A stretch of 47,414 nucleotides of DNA, from assembly GCA_947259195.1 (NCBI GenBank), contig CAMYLC010000138.1:1-47414 (forward strand), given 5' to 3'. The notes beneath the pieces were generated by a model. The model searched no databases, was not told the DNA's origin, and saw only the letters and a list, made by a program, of their open reading frames with translations. Each line of letters opens with the position of its first letter. Within the stretch, counting starts at the first letter, position 1. A program made the position numbers and the translations under genes. The DNA is from Thermoanaerobaculia bacterium. GTDB lineage: Bacteria; Acidobacteriota; Thermoanaerobaculia; Multivoradales; JAHEKO01. Of the stretch, positions 32,363 through 40,357 are shown piece by piece.

Positions 32363-34696
32363 TCAGAACGGGAAGAACACGGGCACGAGCAGCGTCAGCA
32401 CGACGAGAATGACCAGGGTGAGTGGGGTGCCGACCTTCAGATAGTCACTCGAGCGGTAGCCACCGGCACCCATGACCAGCAGGTTGGCTTTGTGAGAGAA
32501 CGGCGTCATGAAGGCGGCCGACGCTGCCAGGCTCACGCCCATCATCAACGGATAGGGGCTGATGCCGAGAGTGTTGGCCGCATTGATCACGACCGGCGCC
32601 AGCAGAACGACGGCCGGAGCACCGTCGAGACCCTGCGACAGCATGCTCGCCAGGATAACCAGAGCCGCCAACGTCGCGTGATTGCCGAGCGGCCCCGCCA
32701 GATTCGTGACCCCGTCTGCCAGGAACATGGCCGCTCCCGTGCGCTCCATGGCCATACCCACCGGCAGCACCGCCGCCACCAGGAAGATGGCCTTCCATTC
32801 GATCGCTCGATAGGCCTCTTGCATGGTCAGGGCACCGAAGAGAATCGCCAGCGAAGCAGCGGCAAAGGCCGCAACATGAATCGGCTGAACACCCGTGACC
32901 ACGAGTCCGATCATCAACAAGAGCGCGCCGAAGGCCCACGGCGCTTTGCTCAGACGCGGTGGTGCCTGGTCGGCTTGCGACAGCACGACGAAATCGGGCT
33001 CGGCCGCCAGCTCGCGGATCTTCTGTCGTGGCCCGTGCAACAAGAGGGCGTCCCCGAGGCGAAGAGGAACGTGGGAGAAATCGACGTGGTGGGGCTGGCC
33101 CTCGCGCCACAGGGCCATTGCGAGAAGTCCGTAGCGGCTCTGGAAGCGCAGATCGGCCAGCGTCCGACCGATGGCAGCGGAGCGCGGAGCCAGTGCGGCC
33201 TCGACCATCCCTATCTCTTCCGACTCCAGGGGCCCCTCTTCGAGCTCCTTCTCGAGCTGTACCTCGCCGAGGTCGAAAAGAGTCACGAGCCTCTCGGGGT
33301 CACCACCGATCAGCAGTCGATCGCCGGCACGGAGGACCTCGTTGGGTGAGACGGCCAGGTGGGTCTCGTCGTCCCGAATCAGTCCGGCAATCGTCAGGCC
33401 CACCAGCTCACCCAGCCGGCTCTCCTGGATGGATGTGTCCACCAACAGGGACCCTTCCGGTATCCGCACCAGGTGCAGCTGGCTGACCAGATCTCGAATC
33501 GCGGTGAGCCCCGTCTGGAGAACCTCGAAGTCCGGATGTCGCGACAGACTCTCGAGACGCTCTTTCGCGCCGAGGGCGAAGATCTCGTCATCCGCCCGCA
33601 GCACCCATTCACCGAGCTCGACCCCTTGCAGGTGCTCTCCTCGACGCACACCGACCACCACCAAGCCGAATCGGTCGCGGAAGCTCAGCTCCCTGAGATT
33701 GAATCCGATCAAAGGAGAACCAGCCAGTACGCGGGCCCGTACCCCACCCACTCCCCGTACCGGGCTCGGCAGCTCTGCAACCCGGATCTGCTCGATCTCG
33801 AGGTTCTGCATCCGCAGCAGCTCACCGAGATCGGCGGCCAGACCATCGACCATCAGGACGTCGCCGCCCCGCAGAACCGAATCGCCCCGGGGCATCGTGC
33901 GACGGCGATCCCCCCGGAGGATGGACAGGACCTTGACGCCGAGAGTGTTGCCGAGGCGAGTCTCGGCCAGGGTCATCCCATCGAGCGGCGTGTCCTCCGG
34001 CAGGCGGATCGAGAACAGATGCTCTTTGAGCTGGTAGACCTGCGTCAGATCGCGAGATTCAGCGGCGGCCGGACCGTGCCGCTCTCCTGCGGGCAGGAGC
34101 TTGCGCCCGAGGGTCAACATGTAGACCACACCAAGGCCGAGCAGGACCAGGCCCAGGGGCGTGAAGTCGAAGAGCGAGAACGGCTCGAGCCCTCGCTCGT
34201 CCAGCATCTGCGCCGCGAGGATATTGGGGGGGGTTCCCACCAGGGTGGTGGTACCGCCGAGGATGGCACCGAAGGCCAGCGGCATGAAGAGTCGCGACGG
34301 CGACAGTCCGGCGCGCCGCGCGATCGTGGCTACCGCCGGCATCAGCACGGCTGTAGCGGCGATGTTGTTCATGAAGGCCGAAAGGACGCCGCAGGTCACC
34401 ATCAGCACGATGATGAGACGAGTCTCGCTGTCGCCAACGAGCCTGTGGATTCGACCGCCAATGACATCCGCCACACCTGTCTCGAGTAGCGCTGCTCCGA
34501 CGATGAAGACCGACAACATGGTGATCACCGCCGGCGACGAGAAGCCGGTAAAAGCCTCGGCCGGAGTCAGGTAACCCGTGAAAATCAGGATGGTCAGCCC
34601 CAAGAACGCCGTCAGATCGACCGGCAGTTTCTCGGTGAGAAACAGGTACACCATCACTGCCAGCAGGGCGAAGAGGAATGCAATCTGCGGCGTCAT
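32363..34696 (-). CDS. SLC13/DASS-type permease with four central RCK-C-like domains
   Basis: The 777-residue transporter has two helical halves (about 1-200 and 585-777) of the divalent anion/sodium symporter fold. The first contains GVLSAFMNNIAATAVLMP and GGTTTLVGTPPNILAA, the conserved substrate/sodium clamp; the second contains GLDGAPAVVLLAPV. Between them lie four TrkA-C/RCK-C-like modules (about 222-292, 305-385, 406-474 and 496-565). Each follows the pattern 'R-P-x-S-P-L-x-G..T-L.e...r...g..v..i.R....p....vL..GD.L.v.G'. From memory, SLC13 relatives of this type usually carry two. The modules probably bind a nucleotide or ion and gate transport; the substrate may be sulfate, dicarboxylate or another anion. 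ATG at 34696, with no ribosome site but a -10-like TAGAAT six bases upstream. Confidence 0.88.
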   Translation of the reverse strand: MTPQIAFLFALLAVMVYLFLTEKLPVDLTAFLGLTILIFTGYLTPAEAFTGFSSPAVITMLSVFIVGAALLETGVADVIGGRIHRLVGDSETRLIIVLMVTCGVLSAFMNNIAATAVLMPAVATIARRAGLSPSRLFMPLAFGAILGGTTTLVGTPPNILAAQMLDERGLEPFSLFDFTPLGLVLLGLGVVYMLTLGRKLLPAGERHGPAAAESRDLTQVYQLKEHLFSIRLPEDTPLDGMTLAETRLGNTLGVKVLSILRGDRRRTMPRGDSVLRGGDVLMVDGLAADLGELLRMQNLEIEQIRVAELPSPVRGVGGVRARVLAGSPLIGFNLRELSFRDRFGLVVVGVRRGEHLQGVELGEWVLRADDEIFALGAKERLESLSRHPDFEVLQTGLTAIRDLVSQLHLVRIPEGSLLVDTSIQESRLGELVGLTIAGLIRDDETHLAVSPNEVLRAGDRLLIGGDPERLVTLFDLGEVQLEKELEEGPLESEEIGMVEAALAPRSAAIGRTLADLRFQSRYGLLAMALWREGQPHHVDFSHVPLRLGDALLLHGPRQKIRELAAEPDFVVLSQADQAPPRLSKAPWAFGALLLMIGLVVTGVQPIHVAAFAAASLAILFGALTMQEAYRAIEWKAIFLVAAVLPVGMAMERTGAAMFLADGVTNLAGPLGNHATLAALVILASMLSQGLDGAPAVVLLAPVVINAANTLGISPYPLMMGVSLAASAAFMTPFSHKANLLVMGAGGYRSSDYLKVGTPLTLVILVVLTLLVPVFFPF

Positions 34697-34702
34697 GGTT
34701 TG

Positions 34703-34708
34703 ATTCTA
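34703..34708 (-). promoter_or_regulatory. -10-like hexamer immediately upstream of the SLC13 start (possible leaderless transcript)
   Basis: On the minus strand TAGAAT ends six bases before the ATG at 34696, and no Shine-Dalgarno sequence intervenes. That geometry is the one expected of leaderless mRNAs, where the start codon is the transcript's first codon. No convincing -35 element was seen, and the gene could instead be read through from the DPP-IV gene. Confidence 0.25.
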
Positions 34709-34779
34709 TCTTCAGGTCGACACGGCATTGGCAGTCGAGAACGTCTGACTTCGCAACTTCGAAACAACGCTTCCAGACC

Positions 34780-37074
34780 CTACCAGCGTGCTTCAGTGAG
34801 GTACCGGGCGATCAGGCTATAGACGTGGAATCGGGTTCCATCGCCTTCTTTGATGGCGTGGGTCCGATTCGGGTAGACCATCATGTCGAACGGCTTGCCG
34901 AGCTCGATGAGGCGATTCACCAGGCGTTCGGTCCCTTGGTAGTGAACATTGTCGTCGGCAGTGCCGTGGACGAGGAGAAGGCGACCCTCGAGTCCTGCGG
35001 CGAAGTGAATGGGAGAGCCGATCTCGTACCCTTCAGCATTGTCATCTGGCAGGCCCATGTAGCGCTCCTGGTAGATGGTGTCGTAGAGCCTCTGGTCGGG
35101 AACCGGGGCCACCGAGACACCGACCTTGAACACCTCCGGGTAACGGAACATGCAATTCAGGGTGTTCGAGCCCCCACCACTCCACCCCCAGACGGCAACC
35201 CGCTCGGGATCGACAAAGGAATGCTTCCCGCTGAACGCGCGGACAGCGGCCGCCTGGTCTCTCGATGAGTGTTCGCCGACGGTTCCGTATACGACCTTTC
35301 TCCAGGCCGCCCCCTTGGGTGCCGGGGTGCCGCGATTGTCGAAGCTGACGACCACGAAGCCCTCGTTCGCCAGAGCGCGATGAAACAGCATTCGGTCGCC
35401 TCCCCAGCGATCTACCACGGTGGTTCCCGCCGGCTCGCCGTAGACGAAGACGAGCAGTGGATAGCTCTGGCTGCGGTCGAAGACGCGCGGCTTCAGCATC
35501 CACGAATCGAGCAAGAGGCCGGGTTCGACCTCTGTTTGGAAGAACTCCACGGGGGGTTGAACGATGTCGCTCAGCTTGCTCGCCAACGCGGCGTTGTCCT
35601 CCAGGACGCGCACGGTCTCGTGTTCGGGCAGGCGCACCAGATCGACCACAGGTGGAACGTCGAATCGGGAATATGTGTGGAAGGCGTAGGCCCCGTCTGG
35701 CGAGAGATCGTAGCTGTGACTACCGGGCTGGTCGGTTGGAGTCACTCGCTCGGGTCTTCCCGAGCCATCGACCTTCGCACGATAGAGAAGCCTCTGTGTG
35801 GCGTTGTCGGGCGAGGCGATGAAGTAGAGCCACTCTGCTCCACTGCCAGTACCCACCAGGCTGATCACGTCGGCCTCGAAGGGAGTGATGAGCTTCTCGC
35901 CCCCTCCGTCTCTACGCACCCGATAGGCGTGCCGCCAGCCGTCCTTCTCGCTCAGCCAGACAAACTCCTCGGACCCCTCGAGCCATTCGAGGTCGTCCAT
36001 GACATCGACCCAGGTGTCGGACCTGTCCTGATGAGCTCGTCGGACCTCGCCGGTTGCAGCATCGGCGAGCAGCACGTCGTTGGTGTTCTGCAGTCGATTG
36101 AGGTGTTGCAGGATGAGCGTCTCGGAATCGTCGCACCAATCCATACGCGCGATGTAAGTATTTCTCGAATCTCCCGGAACGTCCATCCAGCGGATCGCGC
36201 CGCCGGTCGCGCCGACTACACCAATTCGAGCAGCCGAGTTCGTCGTTCCAGCCTTGGGATAGGGAATCAGGGTGATCTCGGGATACAGGGTGTCCGTGTT
36301 GTTGATCAGGGCGAACTCGTCGACGCCGCTGGAGTCGAAGTTCCAGAAGGCAATGTAACGGCCATCCGGGCTCCACCGGAAGCCGTCGCGAATGCCGAGC
36401 TCCTCCTCGTAGACCCAATCGGAGGTGCCGTTGATGATCGTCTCCGAGCCGTCGCTGGTAAGAGGAATGATGCTGCCACCGTCGATTTCCTCGACATAGA
36501 GATTATTGCCTTGGACGTACGCGACTTTTGTGCCGTCAGGCGAGAACTTGGCGAACATCAGCGTCGAGGGCGCAGCGTCGCCCCCCAGCTGCTTCGAGTC
36601 ACCCGTTGTCAGATCCATGACCCAGTAATCCCCACGGGTGTTGCGGCGCCAGACCCGTTCGGTATTAGTGAAAACCAGCAGTCGCTTCTTATCCTCCGAC
36701 CAGGCGTAGTCATCGATCTCGAGAGCCCTGCTCCTGCCCTCGGGAACCAGTTGCCCGGCCTCGATGACGACCTCCCGCAGCCCGGTGGTGGTCTCGTATC
36801 GCACGATGTCCTTGGCTTCTTCGTCCTTCGAGTCCTTGACGGTGTCCGAAGGCTCGAGCGTCGTGTAGTAGGCACTGTCGTCCTGCCATCTAGCCGGACC
36901 GAATTCCTCCGGCTCGAACTCCTCGTCCGTGAAGATCCTCCGGAGCTTCGCGTCGATTCCGTTGGCATCCCCCGTGTCCGACTCCTGCCCATCCGAGTTC
37001 GCCGGTAGGAGTATCAGGGCCAGGCAAACCAGCAGCAACCGCGACGAAGCGAGGATGAGCGTCTTGGGGGTCAT
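34780..37074 (-). CDS. Dipeptidyl peptidase IV-type S9 prolyl oligopeptidase
   Basis: The 764-residue exported peptidase has a signal peptide (hydrophobic 5-24), an eight-bladed DPPIV_N propeller (about 50-500) and an alpha/beta-hydrolase domain. The amino-terminus-recognising double-Glu motif is intact (SDWVYEEELGIRDG, residues 218-231). The catalytic triad is Ser632 (WGWSGGGSNTLN), the Asp in HGTADDNVHYQG (707/708) and His739 (NRTHAI). The nucleophile loop reads GWSGGG, where many DPP-IVs have GWSYGG. The activity expected is release of X-Pro or X-Ala dipeptides from peptide N-termini in the periplasm. It follows the Gate-domain transporter by 18 bases in what looks like one operon. Confidence 0.93.
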   Translation of the reverse strand: MTPKTLILASSRLLLVCLALILLPANSDGQESDTGDANGIDAKLRRIFTDEEFEPEEFGPARWQDDSAYYTTLEPSDTVKDSKDEEAKDIVRYETTTGLREVVIEAGQLVPEGRSRALEIDDYAWSEDKKRLLVFTNTERVWRRNTRGDYWVMDLTTGDSKQLGGDAAPSTLMFAKFSPDGTKVAYVQGNNLYVEEIDGGSIIPLTSDGSETIINGTSDWVYEEELGIRDGFRWSPDGRYIAFWNFDSSGVDEFALINNTDTLYPEITLIPYPKAGTTNSAARIGVVGATGGAIRWMDVPGDSRNTYIARMDWCDDSETLILQHLNRLQNTNDVLLADAATGEVRRAHQDRSDTWVDVMDDLEWLEGSEEFVWLSEKDGWRHAYRVRRDGGGEKLITPFEADVISLVGTGSGAEWLYFIASPDNATQRLLYRAKVDGSGRPERVTPTDQPGSHSYDLSPDGAYAFHTYSRFDVPPVVDLVRLPEHETVRVLEDNAALASKLSDIVQPPVEFFQTEVEPGLLLDSWMLKPRVFDRSQSYPLLVFVYGEPAGTTVVDRWGGDRMLFHRALANEGFVVVSFDNRGTPAPKGAAWRKVVYGTVGEHSSRDQAAAVRAFSGKHSFVDPERVAVWGWSGGGSNTLNCMFRYPEVFKVGVSVAPVPDQRLYDTIYQERYMGLPDDNAEGYEIGSPIHFAAGLEGRLLLVHGTADDNVHYQGTERLVNRLIELGKPFDMMVYPNRTHAIKEGDGTRFHVYSLIARYLTEARW

Positions 37075-37092
37075 GCGAAGTTCCTCCGGATC

Positions 37093-38286
37093 TCAGCCGA
37101 ACAATAGAAATAGACCGTGGCCAAATACACCGGCACTGAGACTGCCGGCGAGGTGCGTCAGGATGGCCACGCTGGTCAGGTCACGCTCCTTGATGCCGTC
37201 CATCATGCCAACGTGAGTGCTCAGGAAGCCGGCCATGCAGATTCCGATAGCAGTGAAGACACAGATTTCCTTGGCTCCGATGATGCCGCTCTCCAGGAAC
37301 TTCGGCACCATCGCCACCGCGGCACCAACCGAGCCCAACGAGGTGACTGGAAAGGCGATGGCCTCAGGATTCGAGAAACCGAACAGAGGCTCGATGAGGA
37401 ATGAGAGCTTGTCACCCAGCCAGGGGAAGAAGGCGACTCCCTCATAGGCGGCTCCCGTATAAACGCCGTCCGTTGCTCCGTAAGCCAGCATCATCACCAG
37501 GGTGCAGATGATGACGATTCCGGGCATGATGTCGAGACCCGTCTGCACGCCGTGGGCGCCCCCGTCCAGCAGTGACTGAAGTGCCCGCTGGGCCACGTTT
37601 CCCTGCCTTACCTCCCGGAAACGAAGAATGTCGTAGCCCTCTTGCTCTCGGTTAAGGACGTCTTCCGCTTCACCATACTTCTGCTTGCCGAAGCGGCCCA
37701 TGAGTCGAACACTCACGATGCCGCCGAGAATCGCCCCGAGGTTGCCGAGCAACACAGCTTTCCCCAACGGCCGGCCAACGGAAGACTGCGCCAGCATGAA
37801 CGTGGTGACAATGAGGCCCATACCGAAGACGGTGCCGAGGTTGACCAGGGTCGTCACTTGCCACTTCTTGAAGTACTTCAGGAAGCCCTTGTCAGAAGCC
37901 AGCGGCATGATGGCCGGATTGTCCGACAGATAGGTCGAGACGACTCCGATCGACGACGCCCCTGGAAGTCCGAAGAGCGGTCTCATCAGCGGGGAGAGAA
38001 CCCGGTTGGCGATACTGACGATGCCGAACTCCGAGATGAACGAGGTAAAGGCGCCGGCCAGGATGATGACCGCCATGAGGAAGAGGACCGTGTTCAGAAT
38101 CAGATCATGGGCGGTCGCCATCATGGTCTTGAACATGAAGGCCAGGCCCATCTTCCAAGCGAACAGGGCAAACAGAACCGCGACGATGACCAGTGCTACC
38201 ACGGTCTCCGTGGTGACGGCCTTGACGATCCGCCTCGCGGTCCTGCCGTTCTCGACGCGCTTGTCTCGTGTGACTCCGAATGCCAT
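37093..38286 (-). CDS. CD0519/CD1768-like Gate-domain membrane transporter
   Basis: The 397-residue integral membrane protein has about ten hydrophobic helices. It resembles the nucleoside-recognition (Gate) family, of which the CD0519/CD1768 group is one branch. Helix-rich stretches such as LNTVLFLMAVIILAGAFTSF, DNPAIMPLASDKGF, LVNLGTVFGMGLIVTTFML and SVGAAVAMVPKFLESGIIGA are visible. The C-terminus carries GICMAGFLSTHVGMMDGI. Its substrate is not known; pairing with DPP-IV 18 bases downstream suggests a peptide or peptide-derived product, but that is inference. The ATG at 38286 has AGGGGAA about 10 bases upstream. Confidence 0.75.
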   Translation of the reverse strand: MAFGVTRDKRVENGRTARRIVKAVTTETVVALVIVAVLFALFAWKMGLAFMFKTMMATAHDLILNTVLFLMAVIILAGAFTSFISEFGIVSIANRVLSPLMRPLFGLPGASSIGVVSTYLSDNPAIMPLASDKGFLKYFKKWQVTTLVNLGTVFGMGLIVTTFMLAQSSVGRPLGKAVLLGNLGAILGGIVSVRLMGRFGKQKYGEAEDVLNREQEGYDILRFREVRQGNVAQRALQSLLDGGAHGVQTGLDIMPGIVIICTLVMMLAYGATDGVYTGAAYEGVAFFPWLGDKLSFLIEPLFGFSNPEAIAFPVTSLGSVGAAVAMVPKFLESGIIGAKEICVFTAIGICMAGFLSTHVGMMDGIKERDLTSVAILTHLAGSLSAGVFGHGLFLLFG

Positions 38287-38484
38287 CTACGGAATTCCCC
38301 TGGATTCTCAATCAGACACCACACCATATCCGATTGCCGACCCGCCGCACACTCCTCATCGCTCCTCAGGACCGGTGGTCCGCATCAGGCAAGGGCCGGC
38401 GTCTCGAAGAGACCTCCGTCACCGCGACGAAAGCAGACAGAGACAGCAAGGAGTAGACTCAGTGCAGGAGCATCGGAGGACTTC

Positions 38485-40305
38485 ATGCCCGGGATCTCTC
38501 GAGATCACAAGGTGCATAGGCTGAACCGCTCAGGCCCGGTTCTGGCTCTCCTCCTCCTGCTTTCTCTCGCCTACAACGGGAACTACTTGCGCGGCGGGTT
38601 TCAGTCCGACGAGTTCTTCTTCCTCAACTCGATGAGGGATGGCTCGTACTCGCGATTCAAGGGGTTCTGGGCCTTCGAGGATCTCTCCTCCCTGTCGAAT
38701 CTCTGGTGGTTCGAGGGCGGTGGCGGAATGGATGTCTTCTGGCGACCCGTACCGTCTCTGCTCATCGAGGGCTCGATCCGTCTCTTCGGAGAGACGGCCT
38801 TGCCGTTGCATCTGCTGTCAGTGCTGATACACGGATTCGTTGCAGGAACGCTCTTCCTCTTCGTCAGGAGGTTGACCGGCCGGCCCGGTCTCGCTTTGCT
38901 GGCAGGCTTGGTGTTTCTCTCCTGTGAGGACCACAGTATGGGAGTGGGCTGGATCGCCACGATCACCGACCTGATATGCGTGCTGTTCATCAACCTCTCC
39001 CTGATCGCTCAGGCAGCATGGCTCGCAACGAGGAGGTGGTGGCAGCTCGGGGCATCACTCTTAGCTCTGATCCTGGCGCTTCTGTCCAAGGAAAGCGCCG
39101 TCGTCGCCCCGCTGGCGCTCATTCTCATGACGCTGCTTCTCCCTCAGGGGCGAGATGAGGAGCTGCCCGAGCCCAGCGTCTCCACCATTCGACTGCGCTG
39201 GTCGGCATTCATGGGCGACTGGCCCTCGTGGATTCCATCCATCGTTCTTCTCGGGATCTACCTCACCGCCTACCGGCTGATAGGCTTTGGAGGAATCAGT
39301 ACTGGGTTGTATGTCGATCCTTTCAGCGAACCGATTCGATTCGTCTCGCATCTTGTCCTCCACCTGCCGATCATGTGGCTTGCCACGCTCTCGCCTGTGC
39401 CTCCCAGCATGACCATGTTCATGCCGGAGCTCGGCGTCCCGCTCGCTCTGGTCGGAGTCGCGGCTTTTCTCGGCCTGCTGGTCGGGCTATGGTTTCTGCG
39501 CCGGCAAGCCCTCGTCATCTGGTCGCTGACTGTCTACCTTCTGGCACTCCTGCCCCAGATGAGTACAGATGCCAGTGAGCGCGGCCTGTACTTCCCCCTG
39601 GTTGCAGCGAGCATCCTGCTGGCACTACTCATCGTCCAGATTCGTCCGATCGCCAAGCGAGTCACCCCGGCGACACTTCGAGCTCCGTTCCCGACCCGTC
39701 TGGCTGGCTGGGCGGCACTTCTTTTCGTTCTGATTCCCGGTATCGTCCTCTCCACGATCATGCCGTTTCTCTATCTGCCCAGCAACGAGAAGATCCGCGA
39801 AGAAGCTGTTACCGCCGTTCCTCACATCGAGATTCGGAATCCCGACTATGTCCTTCTGCTCAATACCTCGGGTTTCTTTCAGACGTTCTACCCATCGACC
39901 ATTCTCGACTACTACACCAGCGGCGAGGTCGACGTACGGGTGCTCTCGGCTCTCAACGGCGTGGTCAGCGCAGAGCGTCTTGACGATCGGAGCTTCGTCG
40001 TGCGAACGGATCGACCGGGCTGGCTGACCAATTTCTTCGCCAGGATGCTTCGTGCACCGGGCGGCCTCACACCAGCAAAGACCTATGAGAAACCTCCGGT
40101 GACCGCCTCGTTTCTAGAGATGACCCCCGACGGTAGCGATGTCCTGGCGGTACGGTTCGAGATCGATCGGCCCCTCGACGACCCGAGCCTCCTCTTCCTG
40201 CAGTGGGATGGCGAGGCGTTCATCCCGGTCGATCTCGCCGAGCTGCCTCCGGGCGAGAGCACTACCCTTGCTGATACCTCCGACGTCTGGGCCAGTCTGT
40301 GGTAG
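38485..40305 (+). CDS. GT-C-type membrane glycosyltransferase-like protein
   Basis: The 606-residue polytopic protein has about eleven helices followed by a periplasmic C-terminal domain (about 430-606). The first external loop carries GGFQSDEFFFLNSM, an acidic DE pair (Asp42-Glu43) placed like the catalytic acid of GT-C/PMT-type lipid-linked glycosyltransferases. The helical body (LLALILALLSKESAVVAPLALI) resembles PMT/O-antigen-ligase-like proteins. Donor and acceptor cannot be assigned. The ATG at 38485 has GGAGGA at good spacing. Longer in-frame readings begin inside the divergent transporter gene and are rejected. Confidence 0.7.
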   Translation: MPGISRDHKVHRLNRSGPVLALLLLLSLAYNGNYLRGGFQSDEFFFLNSMRDGSYSRFKGFWAFEDLSSLSNLWWFEGGGGMDVFWRPVPSLLIEGSIRLFGETALPLHLLSVLIHGFVAGTLFLFVRRLTGRPGLALLAGLVFLSCEDHSMGVGWIATITDLICVLFINLSLIAQAAWLATRRWWQLGASLLALILALLSKESAVVAPLALILMTLLLPQGRDEELPEPSVSTIRLRWSAFMGDWPSWIPSIVLLGIYLTAYRLIGFGGISTGLYVDPFSEPIRFVSHLVLHLPIMWLATLSPVPPSMTMFMPELGVPLALVGVAAFLGLLVGLWFLRRQALVIWSLTVYLLALLPQMSTDASERGLYFPLVAASILLALLIVQIRPIAKRVTPATLRAPFPTRLAGWAALLFVLIPGIVLSTIMPFLYLPSNEKIREEAVTAVPHIEIRNPDYVLLLNTSGFFQTFYPSTILDYYTSGEVDVRVLSALNGVVSAERLDDRSFVVRTDRPGWLTNFFARMLRAPGGLTPAKTYEKPPVTASFLEMTPDGSDVLAVRFEIDRPLDDPSLLFLQWDGEAFIPVDLAELPPGESTTLADTSDVWASLW

Positions 40306-40317
40306 TGGCCTCAGCTC

Positions 40318-40340
40318 AGTCGCCTCTGGACTCGGCGACT
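40318..40340. terminator. Convergent terminator hairpin
   Basis: AGTCGCC (40318-40324) and GGCGACT (40334-40340) make a perfect 7-bp stem with a 9-base loop in the 52-base gap between the GT-C gene and the convergent beta-helix gene. No T-run follows, so the call rests on stem quality and position. Confidence 0.4.
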
Positions 40341-40357
40341 CGAATCCGGCAGTCGGC

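Noticed and set aside
31154..33349. A long open frame on the plus strand opposite the THUMP methyltransferase and SLC13 genes
   Set aside because: It lies antisense to two proteins with unmistakable family motifs and its product is low-complexity, rich in Arg/Gln/His/Glu. It is a by-product of high GC.
35269..37008. A 579-codon plus-strand frame opposite DPP-IV
   Set aside because: Antisense shadow of a gene with an intact catalytic triad and Glu motif.
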